This document shows, in pieces, positions 1 through 7,864 of a DNA stretch of 26,777 bases (positions within the stretch are counted from its first letter, which is position 1; every line of letters starts with the position of its first letter). Below the pieces are notes generated by a model. It worked only from the letters and a program-made list of their open reading frames with translations. It did no database searches and was not told where the DNA came from. The stretch is from JAGOLU01 sp964542665 (GTDB lineage Bacteria > Patescibacteriota > Microgenomatia > UBA1406 > GWC2-37-13). Where the stretch lies: assembly GCA_964542665.1 (NCBI GenBank), contig CAZIUF010000011.1, positions 1-26,777 on the forward strand. The letters run 5' to 3'. Both the position numbers and the translations under genes were made by a program.

Positions 1-54
1 TGAGTGATGACTGTATGTCTGATGACTGTATGACTGAGGACTGTGTGACTGAGG
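1..54 (-). repeat. 15-bp coding tandem repeat at the end of the giant gene
   Basis: About 3.6 imperfect copies of a 15-bp unit lie in frame in the giant gene. They encode PQSHS, PQSYS, HQTYS and HHS, then the window ends. The unit length is a multiple of three, so copy-number change would lengthen or shorten the protein without a frameshift. Confidence 0.75.
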
Positions 55-3000
55 AGTCACAGCGGCCTTCTCATCTTTCAAATTCTCCAATGGATTCGTG
101 AGGAATGGTATTGGTGTATAGCCAATCGGTATCTTGAGTTTGTCAGCAACCTCGACATTCGGTGGGGCACCGGCAAATACGTCTTTCACCTCTTTAGCAA
201 GTTTGGGTATCTCGATACGAGGCATGGTGTCTGTACTTGGCATATCAATAGTGCCATCCGTCACTCCGCTGCCACGGAGAGCGGCGAATGAGTGCCACTC
301 AGATTCTCCAGCTGCATTTTTGACTAGTCGTCCAACAGACATGACTCCCATACCTTTCCCGCCAACTCCCGCCAATTTGAATATCGACTGTCTACCATAT
401 ACTTCTGTGGCGATATCACCATCGCCCGCTATCTTGGCAACTTCTTTTTCATCGATAAGCATCTGGGTGAGTTTCCCCAATGGCATCTCAGTGCCATTCG
501 GGAACTTCACCATCGTTTTCATATCGTCAGGATCGAGGATCAGTTTTCCATCCAAAGGCGATGGGATGATGATTGGTTCCTTCAAACCAGGGAGGAAGAA
601 GGAGAACGCTGCTTTGCCATTTTTTACAACACTTGGTACATCGACTGAGGGGAGCCCATTTTGGAAGCTGCCTCCAGTCTGCATCTTTGACATGTCGATG
701 ATGATCTTCTTCCCAAGTTTATATGTATATGCTCGCAACTCGTTGTGGTCTGAGTATTGGGTATTGTTCGCATACCAATCGATCTTCGCAAGTTTTTCAG
801 AATGTTTTGCCCACTCACCATTGGCACCGAGTATGTCTACGCTTTTTGGAACACCCGGTAGTGTCTCACTCAACACCTGAGCATTCTGACCAGGGAAGCC
901 CACGATATCTGCGTGATTTACAGTCCAAGCACCTTGGGCATCTTTCACAAAGTTTACTCCCTTCATAATCACCTTAGTTGGATCTGTCTTGTCAACGAGA
1001 TCAAATCCTCCCCGCGCATCAGCGATCCATTTGAGTCCGTCAGGGGTCTTGACAGGTATTCCTCCTACATTTTCAGTGGTGAATGTTTTCGATATGTTAT
1101 CAAAGATCGTATTCACATGTGAAGTCTCAGTGACATTGAACCCTGATTGTTTTAGAGCGTCAACTACTGCTTTTGCCTGACCTGACAAGTCTATCTTACC
1201 GTTCACGAGATGGAGCACTGTGTCAGGTTGGCCAGCCACACTGAGGTGGAGATCATTTCCCTTGAGCTCACCCATGAATTTGCCGATAGCTCGAGGACCT
1301 TTATCAAAAAATCCCTCAAGGTGTTGACCTACTTGTATCTCACCTATCTTTGCTGACGGAGATATTGCCGCGGCGACCTCACGCGCGCCGTGGAGTACGG
1401 TATTTTTAGCATCGACGACTGCATGAGCAGCTCCTTTTATACCACTGGTATCTATCCCCGCTGACTTGAGTCCTTGATCGATACCACGGAGTGCCCCGAT
1501 TTCGGCATCTTTGATGGCCTTCGCCGCAGCATCAAACAATCCATTTTCACGTGCGAAGCCAATAGCGGTGCCTACACCGATACCAAGACCAGCAGCAACT
1601 AGAGCACGCTTTGCGACTTCACCTCTGACGTAGTGATTAAACGTTTGATCTTTTGCTTTTTTTTCGTTAGTAAATAGGGTGTCAAAACTCACTCCGAGTT
1701 GGGCTTCGATAGCGGGACGAGTTAGTTGTGCTGTTGGAGTACCACTCGCCTCAAGTGCTTTCCTCGCACGTACAAGCGCTCGAGTCAGCTCAAGGCGACC
1801 CTGTGCCACGCTCTCTCGGTGTTCATACTTGATGAGATCTACTTTATTTTGAATTGAGAAGTCCATGCGGCCCTGGATCTCAGCTACTCTCACCATCAAG
1901 GCTTTTTTGTTTGCCTCTTGACTCAGGTCAGCACTCGTGAGCTGATCTATACTGAGTCGCGGATTCCCAGGCGGGTATTCTCCACCTCCACTGAGCAGCT
2001 CACTGACAGTGGCCATCGAGTAGATATATTGATCCATTTTCTCTCTATTTTTTGCTCCTGGCTCGTACTGTCGACCATATGCCATCTCAGCCTGATGAGT
2101 GAGTCGATCGGTCCTGAGTTCAAAGCCTTTCTGGAGTCCTGCGACAGCACCTCCTACGACAGCACCTCCTACTACTGGGAATATCAAGTTTGCACCTCTA
2201 CCCAACACACTCTTGGTAATGACGGTCATCGCCCCTACGGTCGCCGCAGTGAACATGTAGTGATTGCCAAAGACTCGGCCGATCCTCGACTTGTTCATCT
2301 TCATGAGCGTCTTATCAAAGGCGTTGTATGATGCTTCTGTTTGAGCGGCCCAGGCACTTTTTCCAATCACAAACTTTACCCTTTCAGCAACCGCATCTAG
2401 ACCTTTTCGTTTAAACTCAGCACTTGCTTTCACCTTTTCAGCCATCGTGAGTATATTGCTGGCAAATGCTTCAGAAGTTTTACCACTCATATTTTGGTCT
2501 TTTCCAAACATAGCAGTAAGATCTTTTTTTACTTGGTCTGAGACAACAAGCGTGCCATCGGATACTTGTTTCATCAGATCAGTCAGGTGTTTCTGAAGAG
2601 CTGCCTCGTTGGCAAATGCTCCGGATACTGCCCCACGAAATACTTTATCCATCAGGAATGTCCGCGTATCTCCTGTTGCCAACTGCCACTTTTCTTGAAC
2701 TCCACCAGCGAGTCCTTGGCTCTCTTCAAGTAGTCCGAGGCGTGACGCTGCGGCCTCGCGGTCAGATTGGAATCGCTTGATGACATCGGCCGATGCAAGG
2801 GCGAATGTGTGCGCGGCGCTTACCTCAACTGCTGTAGTGCCATTTTGAACCATGAGCGAGCGAGCCTCTCTGATGTATTTTTGGCGATATGCCTCACCAA
2901 AGATTTTATATCGTGCGCCATTGAGCGCTCTCTTCAATATATTTCCTTGTTTTTCGTTTTGCAACCCTCGCAAACGCTCTGATGCCACCTCTCGCGCGCG

Positions 3001-4710
3001 CTTCTCAATATCTTCGTTCTGGTTATCGATACCTACTACAAACGATGCTGCTTCTGCTGCTGGAGCTGGTTCAGACTTAGCGACTGGTACAGCAGGAGCT
3101 TTATTTTTCCTTTTTTCCTCGTCAAGTTCTTTTTGTAGCCTTTCATTTTCTTTCTTAAGACGATCAATCTCCGCATCCTTTTCAGCCATATTCCTTTCAA
3201 GTTCATCTAGTCTTTTTTTCAACGCATCAACCTCAGCCGTAAGCTTTGCGATTTCCTTATCCTTATCAGCATCACCCTCTGGTGGCTTCTGACCTGCTTT
3301 ATCGTTATCAGGGCCGTCCTTGGGTGGCTGCTCACCAGATGGATTCGCTGGCGGTTCAAGTTGTAGTGGTTTCGGTTCAACAATGCGCTCAGGAGTATCG
3401 CCTAACACTCGATATTGTGCCTCAATGATCTGTTGTCCTGCTGGCAGGTCATCGCCAGATCCAAGCTGTAGTGGTTTTGGGCTTCTATTTCCTTCAATAC
3501 CCACGGGCCCATCATCTACAGGTCTCCATTCCGCATCAATCGCATCATCATCTCTTGGAGGAACTACCACTCCTTTTTGTCTATCTATAATAGGAGACAC
3601 TGCGGTAACTGGAGCTACGTAGGGTGCAACCTCGCGTGATGTATTGGCAGGATCTTGACCAGGCGGTGCCGCATCAGGGTCTTTTTTCGGCTGGACAATA
3701 GGCGCCACATCAGTATTTCGAGGGTACGGGACAACTGCGCGTGATGGGTCAATAGGTTTTTTTTCATCTTCCGCTTTTTTCCTTGCTGCTTCGTCACGAT
3801 CTTTCTTACGCTGTCTTGCCTCTGCTCTCTTTTTTTTCCTAAGACGTTCTTCTTCAGGGTCTTTCGTCGGACCCTGTGCAGTTTGGTCGAGAGCATCTCG
3901 AGCATCATCTGGATTTATTGTTTTACTATCAATAACTTCAAGTATTTTTTCACCCGTTTTATCTGATTTGGGCTCTTGCAGAGCGCTTTTTGCCTCAGCA
4001 TACCGATACATCCGACGAGCATCCATCGCATCGATTCCTTTTTGGAAATTCTCACCCTGTCTTTCTTCCTCGGTACCCGCTCGTGAAGCACGTGTTGGAT
4101 CCTCGCTGATGATCTTGGCCTCGAGTTTGACACGTCGATGAGCAGGCGTGCCCTCGTTGTAATAAAATGCATCAGTATCTTTTTGTGCTACACGACCTTC
4201 AGATCGAGGGACAGGTACATTGGGGAAATATGACTCACTATGGCCATAGATCGATGCTCTGTCAGACATGAGCTTTCTATAACTTTCGAGAGCTACTTTC
4301 TGTTCGTCGGTGAGTGGCGGCTCTTTTATATCAATATTTCTGTCTGCTTTCTGAGCAAGTTGCGACGCAGCTTGCTTGCCTCCAAGTACATTTTCGAGTT
4401 TGAGCTGTTCTTGATCAAGATACTCGATCACACCCTCAACAGGTAAACCCTCAAGTACCTGTTGGTTGTCAATGACACCCTCAATGCTCTTTGTTAGGCC
4501 ATTGTTACTTGATGCTAGGAAACCTTTTACAGCTGCTGCCCTATCACGAGCTAATTTGTAATCATTCTTCGTCTTCTCATCAACATCCACAGATGGCTCT
4601 GCTTGAGCATCAGTATGTACAAGAAAATCCTGCGTCCGTTGACGCAAGATTGCTTCGGCTTGTCTCTCCTTTGAAACAATTGACTCTTGATTTGTTTGGT
4701 TTTCTGCCAT
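1..4710 (-). CDS. Giant coiled-coil protein with glycine-rich hydrophobic segments, 3' end outside the window
   Basis: I do not recognise this family. The frame is open from an ATG at 4710 down to base 1 (1570 codons, no stop), so the C-terminus is missing. No signal peptide is visible: it begins MAENQTNQES. Order of regions: helical, charged N-terminal part (about 1-280); Lys/Arg/Glu-rich stretch (about 280-312); Pro/Asp-rich linker with two KPLQL motifs (about 312-480); heptad-like coiled coil starting KEIAKLTAEVDALKKRL (about 482-537); long helical part; hydrophobic Gly-rich segment with VVGGAVVGGAVAG (about 820-862); second Gly-rich segment AAGLGIGVGTAIG (about 1032-1050); mixed, more beta-like region; and terminal five-residue repeats. 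It is the last of four co-directional genes, 9 nt after the preceding stop. The Gly-zipper segments suggest membrane insertion or close helix packing, and the size suggests a structural or cell-surface role. Both are guesses. Reality of the reading frame: high. Confidence 0.85.
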   Translation of the reverse strand, partial: MAENQTNQESIVSKERQAEAILRQRTQDFLVHTDAQAEPSVDVDEKTKNDYKLARDRAAAVKGFLASSNNGLTKSIEGVIDNQQVLEGLPVEGVIEYLDQEQLKLENVLGGKQAASQLAQKADRNIDIKEPPLTDEQKVALESYRKLMSDRASIYGHSESYFPNVPVPRSEGRVAQKDTDAFYYNEGTPAHRRVKLEAKIISEDPTRASRAGTEEERQGENFQKGIDAMDARRMYRYAEAKSALQEPKSDKTGEKILEVIDSKTINPDDARDALDQTAQGPTKDPEEERLRKKKRAEARQRKKDRDEAARKKAEDEKKPIDPSRAVVPYPRNTDVAPIVQPKKDPDAAPPGQDPANTSREVAPYVAPVTAVSPIIDRQKGVVVPPRDDDAIDAEWRPVDDGPVGIEGNRSPKPLQLGSGDDLPAGQQIIEAQYRVLGDTPERIVEPKPLQLEPPANPSGEQPPKDGPDNDKAGQKPPEGDADKDKEIAKLTAEVDALKKRLDELERNMAEKDAEIDRLKKENERLQKELDEEKRKNKAPAVPVAKSEPAPAAEAASFVVGIDNQNEDIEKRAREVASERLRGLQNEKQGNILKRALNGARYKIFGEAYRQKYIREARSLMVQNGTTAVEVSAAHTFALASADVIKRFQSDREAAASRLGLLEESQGLAGGVQEKWQLATGDTRTFLMDKVFRGAVSGAFANEAALQKHLTDLMKQVSDGTLVVSDQVKKDLTAMFGKDQNMSGKTSEAFASNILTMAEKVKASAEFKRKGLDAVAERVKFVIGKSAWAAQTEASYNAFDKTLMKMNKSRIGRVFGNHYMFTAATVGAMTVITKSVLGRGANLIFPVVGGAVVGGAVAGLQKGFELRTDRLTHQAEMAYGRQYEPGAKNREKMDQYIYSMATVSELLSGGGEYPPGNPRLSIDQLTSADLSQEANKKALMVRVAEIQGRMDFSIQNKVDLIKYEHRESVAQGRLELTRALVRARKALEASGTPTAQLTRPAIEAQLGVSFDTLFTNEKKAKDQTFNHYVRGEVAKRALVAAGLGIGVGTAIGFARENGLFDAAAKAIKDAEIGALRGIDQGLKSAGIDTSGIKGAAHAVVDAKNTVLHGAREVAAAISPSAKIGEIQVGQHLEGFFDKGPRAIGKFMGELKGNDLHLSVAGQPDTVLHLVNGKIDLSGQAKAVVDALKQSGFNVTETSHVNTIFDNISKTFTTENVGGIPVKTPDGLKWIADARGGFDLVDKTDPTKVIMKGVNFVKDAQGAWTVNHADIVGFPGQNAQVLSETLPGVPKSVDILGANGEWAKHSEKLAKIDWYANNTQYSDHNELRAYTYKLGKKIIIDMSKMQTGGSFQNGLPSVDVPSVVKNGKAAFSFFLPGLKEPIIIPSPLDGKLILDPDDMKTMVKFPNGTEMPLGKLTQMLIDEKEVAKIAGDGDIATEVYGRQSIFKLAGVGGKGMGVMSVGRLVKNAAGESEWHSFAALRGSGVTDGTIDMPSTDTMPRIEIPKLAKEVKDVFAGAPPNVEVADKLKIPIGYTPIPFLTNPLENLKDEKAAVTPQSHSPQSYSHQTYSHHS

Positions 4711-4719
4711 ATGACAAAA

Positions 4720-5055
4720 TTATGCTGTTTTGGCTGATTGCTTTGATTGATCACTATATAGTTCGTAAAACTCCACCATCGACTTCTGCATCAGATCTTG
4801 CAGATCAGGTATCTTCGATTGGAGGTATGCTTGTATTTCACTTTGGGGCTTCCCATCAGTGATCATCTGTGTATATACCGTGACATCTGCAGGCTCCATC
4901 CGTTCAAGCATCCGACTCGTCATGAGAGCATCCAGCTGATCATAGAGCTCTGCGATGACAGCATCTTGCTCATCTGGTGATGAAAGCGTGGCGCCAGTCT
5001 GACCTAAAACAGTCTTGAGGAAAGCGTATGCATCTGGTGGAACAGTATTTGGCAT
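4720..5055 (-). CDS. Small helical protein, DUF5663-like
   Basis: This is a 111-residue soluble, acidic, helix-rich protein. The frame can be extended to a GTG at 5079, but the ATG at 5055 (MPNTVPPDAYAFLK) is the more natural start; neither has a Shine-Dalgarno. The arrangement of a short Leu/Asp N-terminal part followed by RMLERMEPADVTVYTQMI and QAYLQSKIPDLQDLM recalls the small CPR proteins filed as DUF5663. That assignment is from memory and unverified. It lies between the 61-residue gene and the giant gene, with 9 nt to the latter, so it is probably cotranscribed and may be a partner of the giant protein. Function unknown. Confidence 0.7.
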   Translation of the reverse strand: MPNTVPPDAYAFLKTVLGQTGATLSSPDEQDAVIAELYDQLDALMTSRMLERMEPADVTVYTQMITDGKPQSEIQAYLQSKIPDLQDLMQKSMVEFYELYSDQSKQSAKTA

Positions 5056-5126
5056 AGTAGTTAAAAATGGTGAATACACTCAATATACATAGCAGCGAAC
5101 CATGTTTGCAATAGGTAGATGAAGAC

Positions 5127-5312
5127 CTACGCCAAGTGTGCGATGTCACGAAGAGCAGCTCGTGCGACTGGAGATGGATCTTCATTCGCAAGTGCAGCGG
5201 TTAATATAGCTATCGTTTCTTGTCTTCGTGGATCAGGAAGCATCTCTTTTTGTGTTGTCACATCAGTATTTACCGCTTTGTTTACTTCTTGTGCTGTGGT
5301 TGATTCTGCCAT
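5127..5312 (-). CDS. Small unknown protein (61 aa) in the giant-protein operon
   Basis: A short acidic protein with no membrane segment and no recognised domain. The C-terminal half (RRQETIAILTAALANEDP, then ARAALRDIAHLA) looks like two amphipathic helices. It starts 12 nt after the stop of the 131-residue gene and shares the start context ATATGGCAGAA with the giant gene downstream, giving MAES versus MAEN. That similarity, the spacing and the absence of any competing gene are the reasons to call it real. Function unknown. Confidence 0.55.
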   Translation of the reverse strand: MAESTTAQEVNKAVNTDVTTQKEMLPDPRRQETIAILTAALANEDPSPVARAALRDIAHLA

Positions 5313-5324
5313 ATAAAAATTGCT

Positions 5325-5720
5325 TTATAACTCTCTGCTCCCCGTAGTCATCGCATGTTGAGCAAGTTTCATCACGTCGTCAAACTTGCCTGCTGCTATC
5401 AGCTGGTGCATCCTATTTTGTGCTAGCTCCTCTGCTTTTTCCTGATATCTTCTGGTGATAGTGGCAACAACTGGAGCGAGCTCAGAGCAGTCTGTACCTA
5501 GTTTTTTGACCGCGCTGAACAAATCATCTACCCCAGCATCCTCAGGCACGATATCCAGCACATACTTTGCTATCGACTGAGCACGCATGCTATCGATGAG
5601 CTCTTTCTCTACCAGCTCTTGTAGTCTTCGTAGGACTTCGACCTCAATCTGTTGACGTAGCGCAGTAGCTTTCTCAAGCTTTGTAACATACATGTAGTAG
5701 GGAACTGGAGAATAATTCAT
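5325..5720 (-). CDS. Helical unknown protein (131 aa), first gene of the giant-protein operon
   Basis: A predicted all-helical soluble protein, with an amphipathic N-terminal half (EVEVLRRLQELVEKELIDSM) and a C-terminal helix pair (ITRRYQEKAEELAQNRMHQL). It is unrelated to any family I can name. The ATG at 5720 lies 11 nt downstream of a -10 box, TATGAT, paired at 17 bp with TCGACA, so it heads the transcription unit 131 aa - 61 aa - 111 aa - giant gene. There is no Shine-Dalgarno. A role as scaffold or assembly partner of the giant protein is speculation from position only. Confidence 0.7.
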   Translation of the reverse strand: MNYSPVPYYMYVTKLEKATALRQQIEVEVLRRLQELVEKELIDSMRAQSIAKYVLDIVPEDAGVDDLFSAVKKLGTDCSELAPVVATITRRYQEKAEELAQNRMHQLIAAGKFDDVMKLAQHAMTTGSREL

Positions 5721-5731
5721 ATACCAAACTA

Positions 5732-5760
5732 ATCATAACCACTATTTGTGCGTATGTCGA
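5732..5760 (-). promoter_or_regulatory. Promoter of the giant-protein operon
   Basis: On the minus strand, TCGACA (5755-5760; 5/6 match to TTGACA), a 17-nt spacer, then TATGAT (5732-5737; 5/6 match to TATAAT). Eleven nt separate the -10 from the ATG at 5720, so the expected RNA start is only about 5 nt before the start codon. Confidence 0.6.
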
Positions 5761-5790
5761 GTAGATATCTTCTGGGGGGATTATTGTTAC

Positions 5791-6498
5791 CTATGGTCCT
5801 TGATGTTGTTCGTGTATATGTCTGTGTTTTGTCATGTGCATGAATATTTTACCCAGCCCAATAACTACTACATGTGCAACGGCAGTCACCGCTGCAATAG
5901 CCCCAATCGTTTTCAAAAATCGTGTAAGTATCCCTGTTTGGTCGAGCTTGTACAGGAGTCCCAGCACGTCAACTCCGAATATATAGATAAGAATAGCTAC
6001 TCCGATGATCATCGGGATGAGCCATACTGCATCGATGAGATCTTGACGTGATGAAAACTGCATTGACGTGATGGTGAATAAGAGATAGTAAATGACAACA
6101 TGAATGAGCGGTGTGTTTGTTAAAGGTAGATACAGAAGCGCGACAAGTCCCCATGATACTGCAACTCCTCCAAAGAGCGGTGCGATCCCTACAAGAATCC
6201 CGCGGAATGGATCCTTTCTCTCGTACACGACAGTCCCGAGCTTGATTCCGTCTTCTTCGAATACTGGCAAAACATTTGCTGAACGTACACGCAAATTCAA
6301 CAACATAGCTGCGAAAAAATGACTCATCTCATGCACAACAGTACCAGGGAAAAAAAGAACGGTGATGCCTACTTTGGCTAAAAAATCCGACCTCGATAGC
6401 TTATGTAAGAATACATACATCGATTGAAAGGAGTGATGGGACAACGTGGATAAAAGTATAAGAAGTGCGAAATAGGCCAATATGTACGCGATGATCAT
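5791..6498 (-). CDS. Integral membrane HExxH zinc metalloprotease-like protein
   Basis: A 235-residue membrane protein with about five hydrophobic segments. The zinc-site signature HEMSH (residues 56-60, in FPGTVVHEMSHFFAA) lies within a hydrophobic stretch, as in intramembrane M50/site-2 proteases and related zincin-like families. A canonical M50 NPDG third-ligand motif is absent. D153 or D156 in SSRQDLIDAVW, near the next membrane segment, is the likely third ligand, as in DUF3267-like putative zincins. The substrate is unknown; peptidases of this kind cut membrane-anchored regulators or signal peptides. The C-terminus is His-rich (HMTKHRHIHEQHQ), which might bind metal. It has its own promoter and is separate from the operon downstream. 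Family placement moderate, membrane metalloprotease call fairly good. Confidence 0.7.
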   Translation of the reverse strand: MIIAYILAYFALLILLSTLSHHSFQSMYVFLHKLSRSDFLAKVGITVLFFPGTVVHEMSHFFAAMLLNLRVRSANVLPVFEEDGIKLGTVVYERKDPFRGILVGIAPLFGGVAVSWGLVALLYLPLTNTPLIHVVIYYLLFTITSMQFSSRQDLIDAVWLIPMIIGVAILIYIFGVDVLGLLYKLDQTGILTRFLKTIGAIAAVTAVAHVVVIGLGKIFMHMTKHRHIHEQHQGP

Positions 6499-6504
6499 TC
6501 CCTA

Positions 6505-6533
6505 ATGATGACGTGCATCAACAACAATGTCAA
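6505..6533 (-). promoter_or_regulatory. Promoter of the membrane metalloprotease gene
   Basis: TTGACA (6528-6533, perfect) and CATCAT (6505-6510, 4/6) on the minus strand, with exactly 17 nt between them. The -10 ends 6 nt before the ATG, predicting a transcript that starts at or next to the start codon. Confidence 0.6.
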
Positions 6534-6623
6534 CAATGAGCGAAATCACTCAGGTATTTTTTATATGCTGACATAAAAAATATTATCAATAATTCAGTAT
6601 TTTCCTATTTTTATAAATGTGGC

Positions 6624-6796
6624 GAAAACGCGATCCGTGGTGTAGTGAAACGAGGCTAGCACAATAGCTAGTGCTTGCAATGCAGAAAAAAAGCAGGTAT
6701 CATGATCCACAAGAACATAACCCCAGCAAGGAGTTATGACTAAGAAAGCATTAATACTCGTCGTCCCCTTTAAACGAGCGGTATTGATGCTTTTTT
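6624..6796 (+). ncRNA. Candidate structured small RNA (unknown family)
   Basis: A -10-like TATAAA lies at 6612-6617. The following about 170 nt can fold into CTAGC/GCTAG (6656-6670), CATAACCCC/GGAGTTATG with loop AGCAA (6716-6738, one mismatch) and a long terminator hairpin ending in T6. It shows no match to tmRNA, RNase P RNA, SRP RNA or 5S signatures that I can recognise. It could instead be the leader of a lost gene. The lack of a clear -35 is a weakness. Confidence 0.35.
6745..6796 (+). terminator. Rho-independent terminator
   Basis: AAAGCATTAATAC-TCGT pairs with ACGAG-CGGTATTGATGCTTT (one mismatch and a 2-nt bulge), and the hairpin runs directly into TTTTTT. The apical loop holds GTCCCCTTTAAACGAGCG, which recurs at 6859. 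Confidence 0.75.
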
Positions 6797-6858
6797 AGTA
6801 TCTGCGATACTATTCACACCTTCTCGAAATAGCAAAGATCTGCTATCCGACTAACGCT

Positions 6859-6908
6859 GTCCCCTTTTAAACGAGCGTACTCAATCATCATACTCCCCTC
6901 TTTTTTAG
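6859..6908 (+). repeat. Degenerate second copy of the 6763 loop/terminator element
   Basis: GTCCCCTTTTAAACGAGCG at 6859-6877 differs from 6763-6780 only by one extra T. Both copies are followed by a TA-rich stretch and then TTTTTTAG (6791-6798 and 6901-6908). In the second copy the long flanking stem has decayed, leaving CGCT/AGCG. Confidence 0.6.
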
Positions 6909-7063
6909 TTGTCAAGCCTATATTATAAAACCTCTCTACTATGAGATAACCTATATTGTTTAGTTCCTACTTTGGCATACTGGGAAGCTCTACAATTTTT
7001 GCTTCGTGCTATGTGGATAGCCTGTGGACTGGGCAAATACTCACCGTTTTGGCCAATAACTGG

Positions 7064-7069
7064 TACAAT
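7064..7069 (+). promoter_or_regulatory. -10 box of the GT2 gene
   Basis: TACAAT lies exactly 6 nt before the ATG at 7076. No good -35 is seen 17 bp upstream (TCACCG). The spacing matches the promoters at 6505 and 12489 and argues for the ATG at 7076 as the true start. Confidence 0.4.
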
Positions 7070-7075
7070 TTACTC

Positions 7076-7843
7076 ATGTTTTGCTCCATCATCATCCCGA
7101 CACTGAATGAAGAAAAATTTATCGGCGGATTACTTGATGATCTCGTTTCTCAGTCTTTCACAGACTTCGAAGTTATTCATGTTGATGGGAACTCTGAGGA
7201 TAAGACGTGCGAAATAGTTGCGACTTTTCAGTCAAAACTTAAAGTTAAAACTATCAAGACTGATAAGCGTAATCTCTCCTACCAACGCAACCTCGGAGCA
7301 TCCCATGCACAGGGCGATTACCTTTTCTTCATCGACGCAGATACGCGAATAGATGAGGAAGATTTTTTGAGTTGTATCAAAACTGCTTCAGCAAGTAAGC
7401 ATCTCATGTACCTTCCTAAGGTAAAGGTCATCAATGATGATCCGGCCCTCCAAACAGTATTTACCTTTTTTAATCAAGCAGTCAAAACGTCACAAATGTT
7501 TAGCCTTCCCATACCTACGGGTGGACTAGCTATCTTCGAACGACATTTCTTCAACCATATTGGGGGATATGCCATTAACAAAAATCATGATGTGAAGAAA
7601 TTGTTTGCCGAAGATCAGGAAATACTGAAACGCGCAAAGAAAGCTGGTGTTACTGGGAAATATATCGATCATACTTCATATATATTTTCACTTCGCAGGT
7701 TTGAGCGAGAAGGATGGCTCAGAGTTTTCCCCAAGATCCTCATGTCAGTGATAGAGCAATCAGTTGGAAGACAGCTCGTCCAGTCGAAGTATGAGATGGG
7801 TGGGCATCTGTACGATGAAAAGGATCTAGTTGAGAAACACTAA
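7076..7843 (+). CDS. Family 2 glycosyltransferase
   Basis: A 255-residue GT-A fold transferase that moves a sugar from a nucleotide-sugar donor to an acceptor, probably for cell-envelope glycans. The N-terminus has the GT2 hallmark SIIIPTLNEEKFIGGLLDDL, followed by VDGNSEDKT and SYQRNLGASHAQGDYLFFID. The DAD of FIDADTRI is the metal/nucleotide-binding DxD. PTGGLAIFER and AEDQEILKRAKKAG fit the acceptor side and the catalytic ED region. There is no clear membrane helix, though the C-terminal REGWLRVFPKILMSVIEQ is amphipathic and could touch the membrane. The frame extends upstream to a TTG at 6956, but the family's start motif and the -10 box support 7076. It ends 21 bp before the convergent ligase gene. 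Confidence 0.9.
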   Translation: MFCSIIIPTLNEEKFIGGLLDDLVSQSFTDFEVIHVDGNSEDKTCEIVATFQSKLKVKTIKTDKRNLSYQRNLGASHAQGDYLFFIDADTRIDEEDFLSCIKTASASKHLMYLPKVKVINDDPALQTVFTFFNQAVKTSQMFSLPIPTGGLAIFERHFFNHIGGYAINKNHDVKKLFAEDQEILKRAKKAGVTGKYIDHTSYIFSLRRFEREGWLRVFPKILMSVIEQSVGRQLVQSKYEMGGHLYDEKDLVEKH

Positions 7844-7864
7844 TAACTACGAGCGCGTCAAAGG

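Larger units (their letters stand above)
6499..7075. other. 577-bp gene-free region with structured elements
   Basis: No convincing protein gene. It contains the minus-strand promoter of the metalloprotease gene (6505-6533), an A+T-rich stretch, a candidate small RNA ending in a strong hairpin plus T-run (6624-6796), a degenerate second copy of that element (6859-6908), and the -10 box of the downstream glycosyltransferase (7064-7069). The frame of the glycosyltransferase extends upstream to a TTG at 6956, but this extension looks non-coding. Confidence 0.5.

Noticed and set aside
134..880. 248-codon plus-strand open frame
   Set aside because: Lies fully antisense to the giant gene, whose frame is open for 1570 codons; composition is Ser/Pro-rich as expected for an antisense shadow.
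6956..7075. 40-residue upstream extension of the GT2 protein from TTG
   Set aside because: GT2 proteins begin with the SIIIPTLNE strand; the -10 box TACAAT lies inside the extension.
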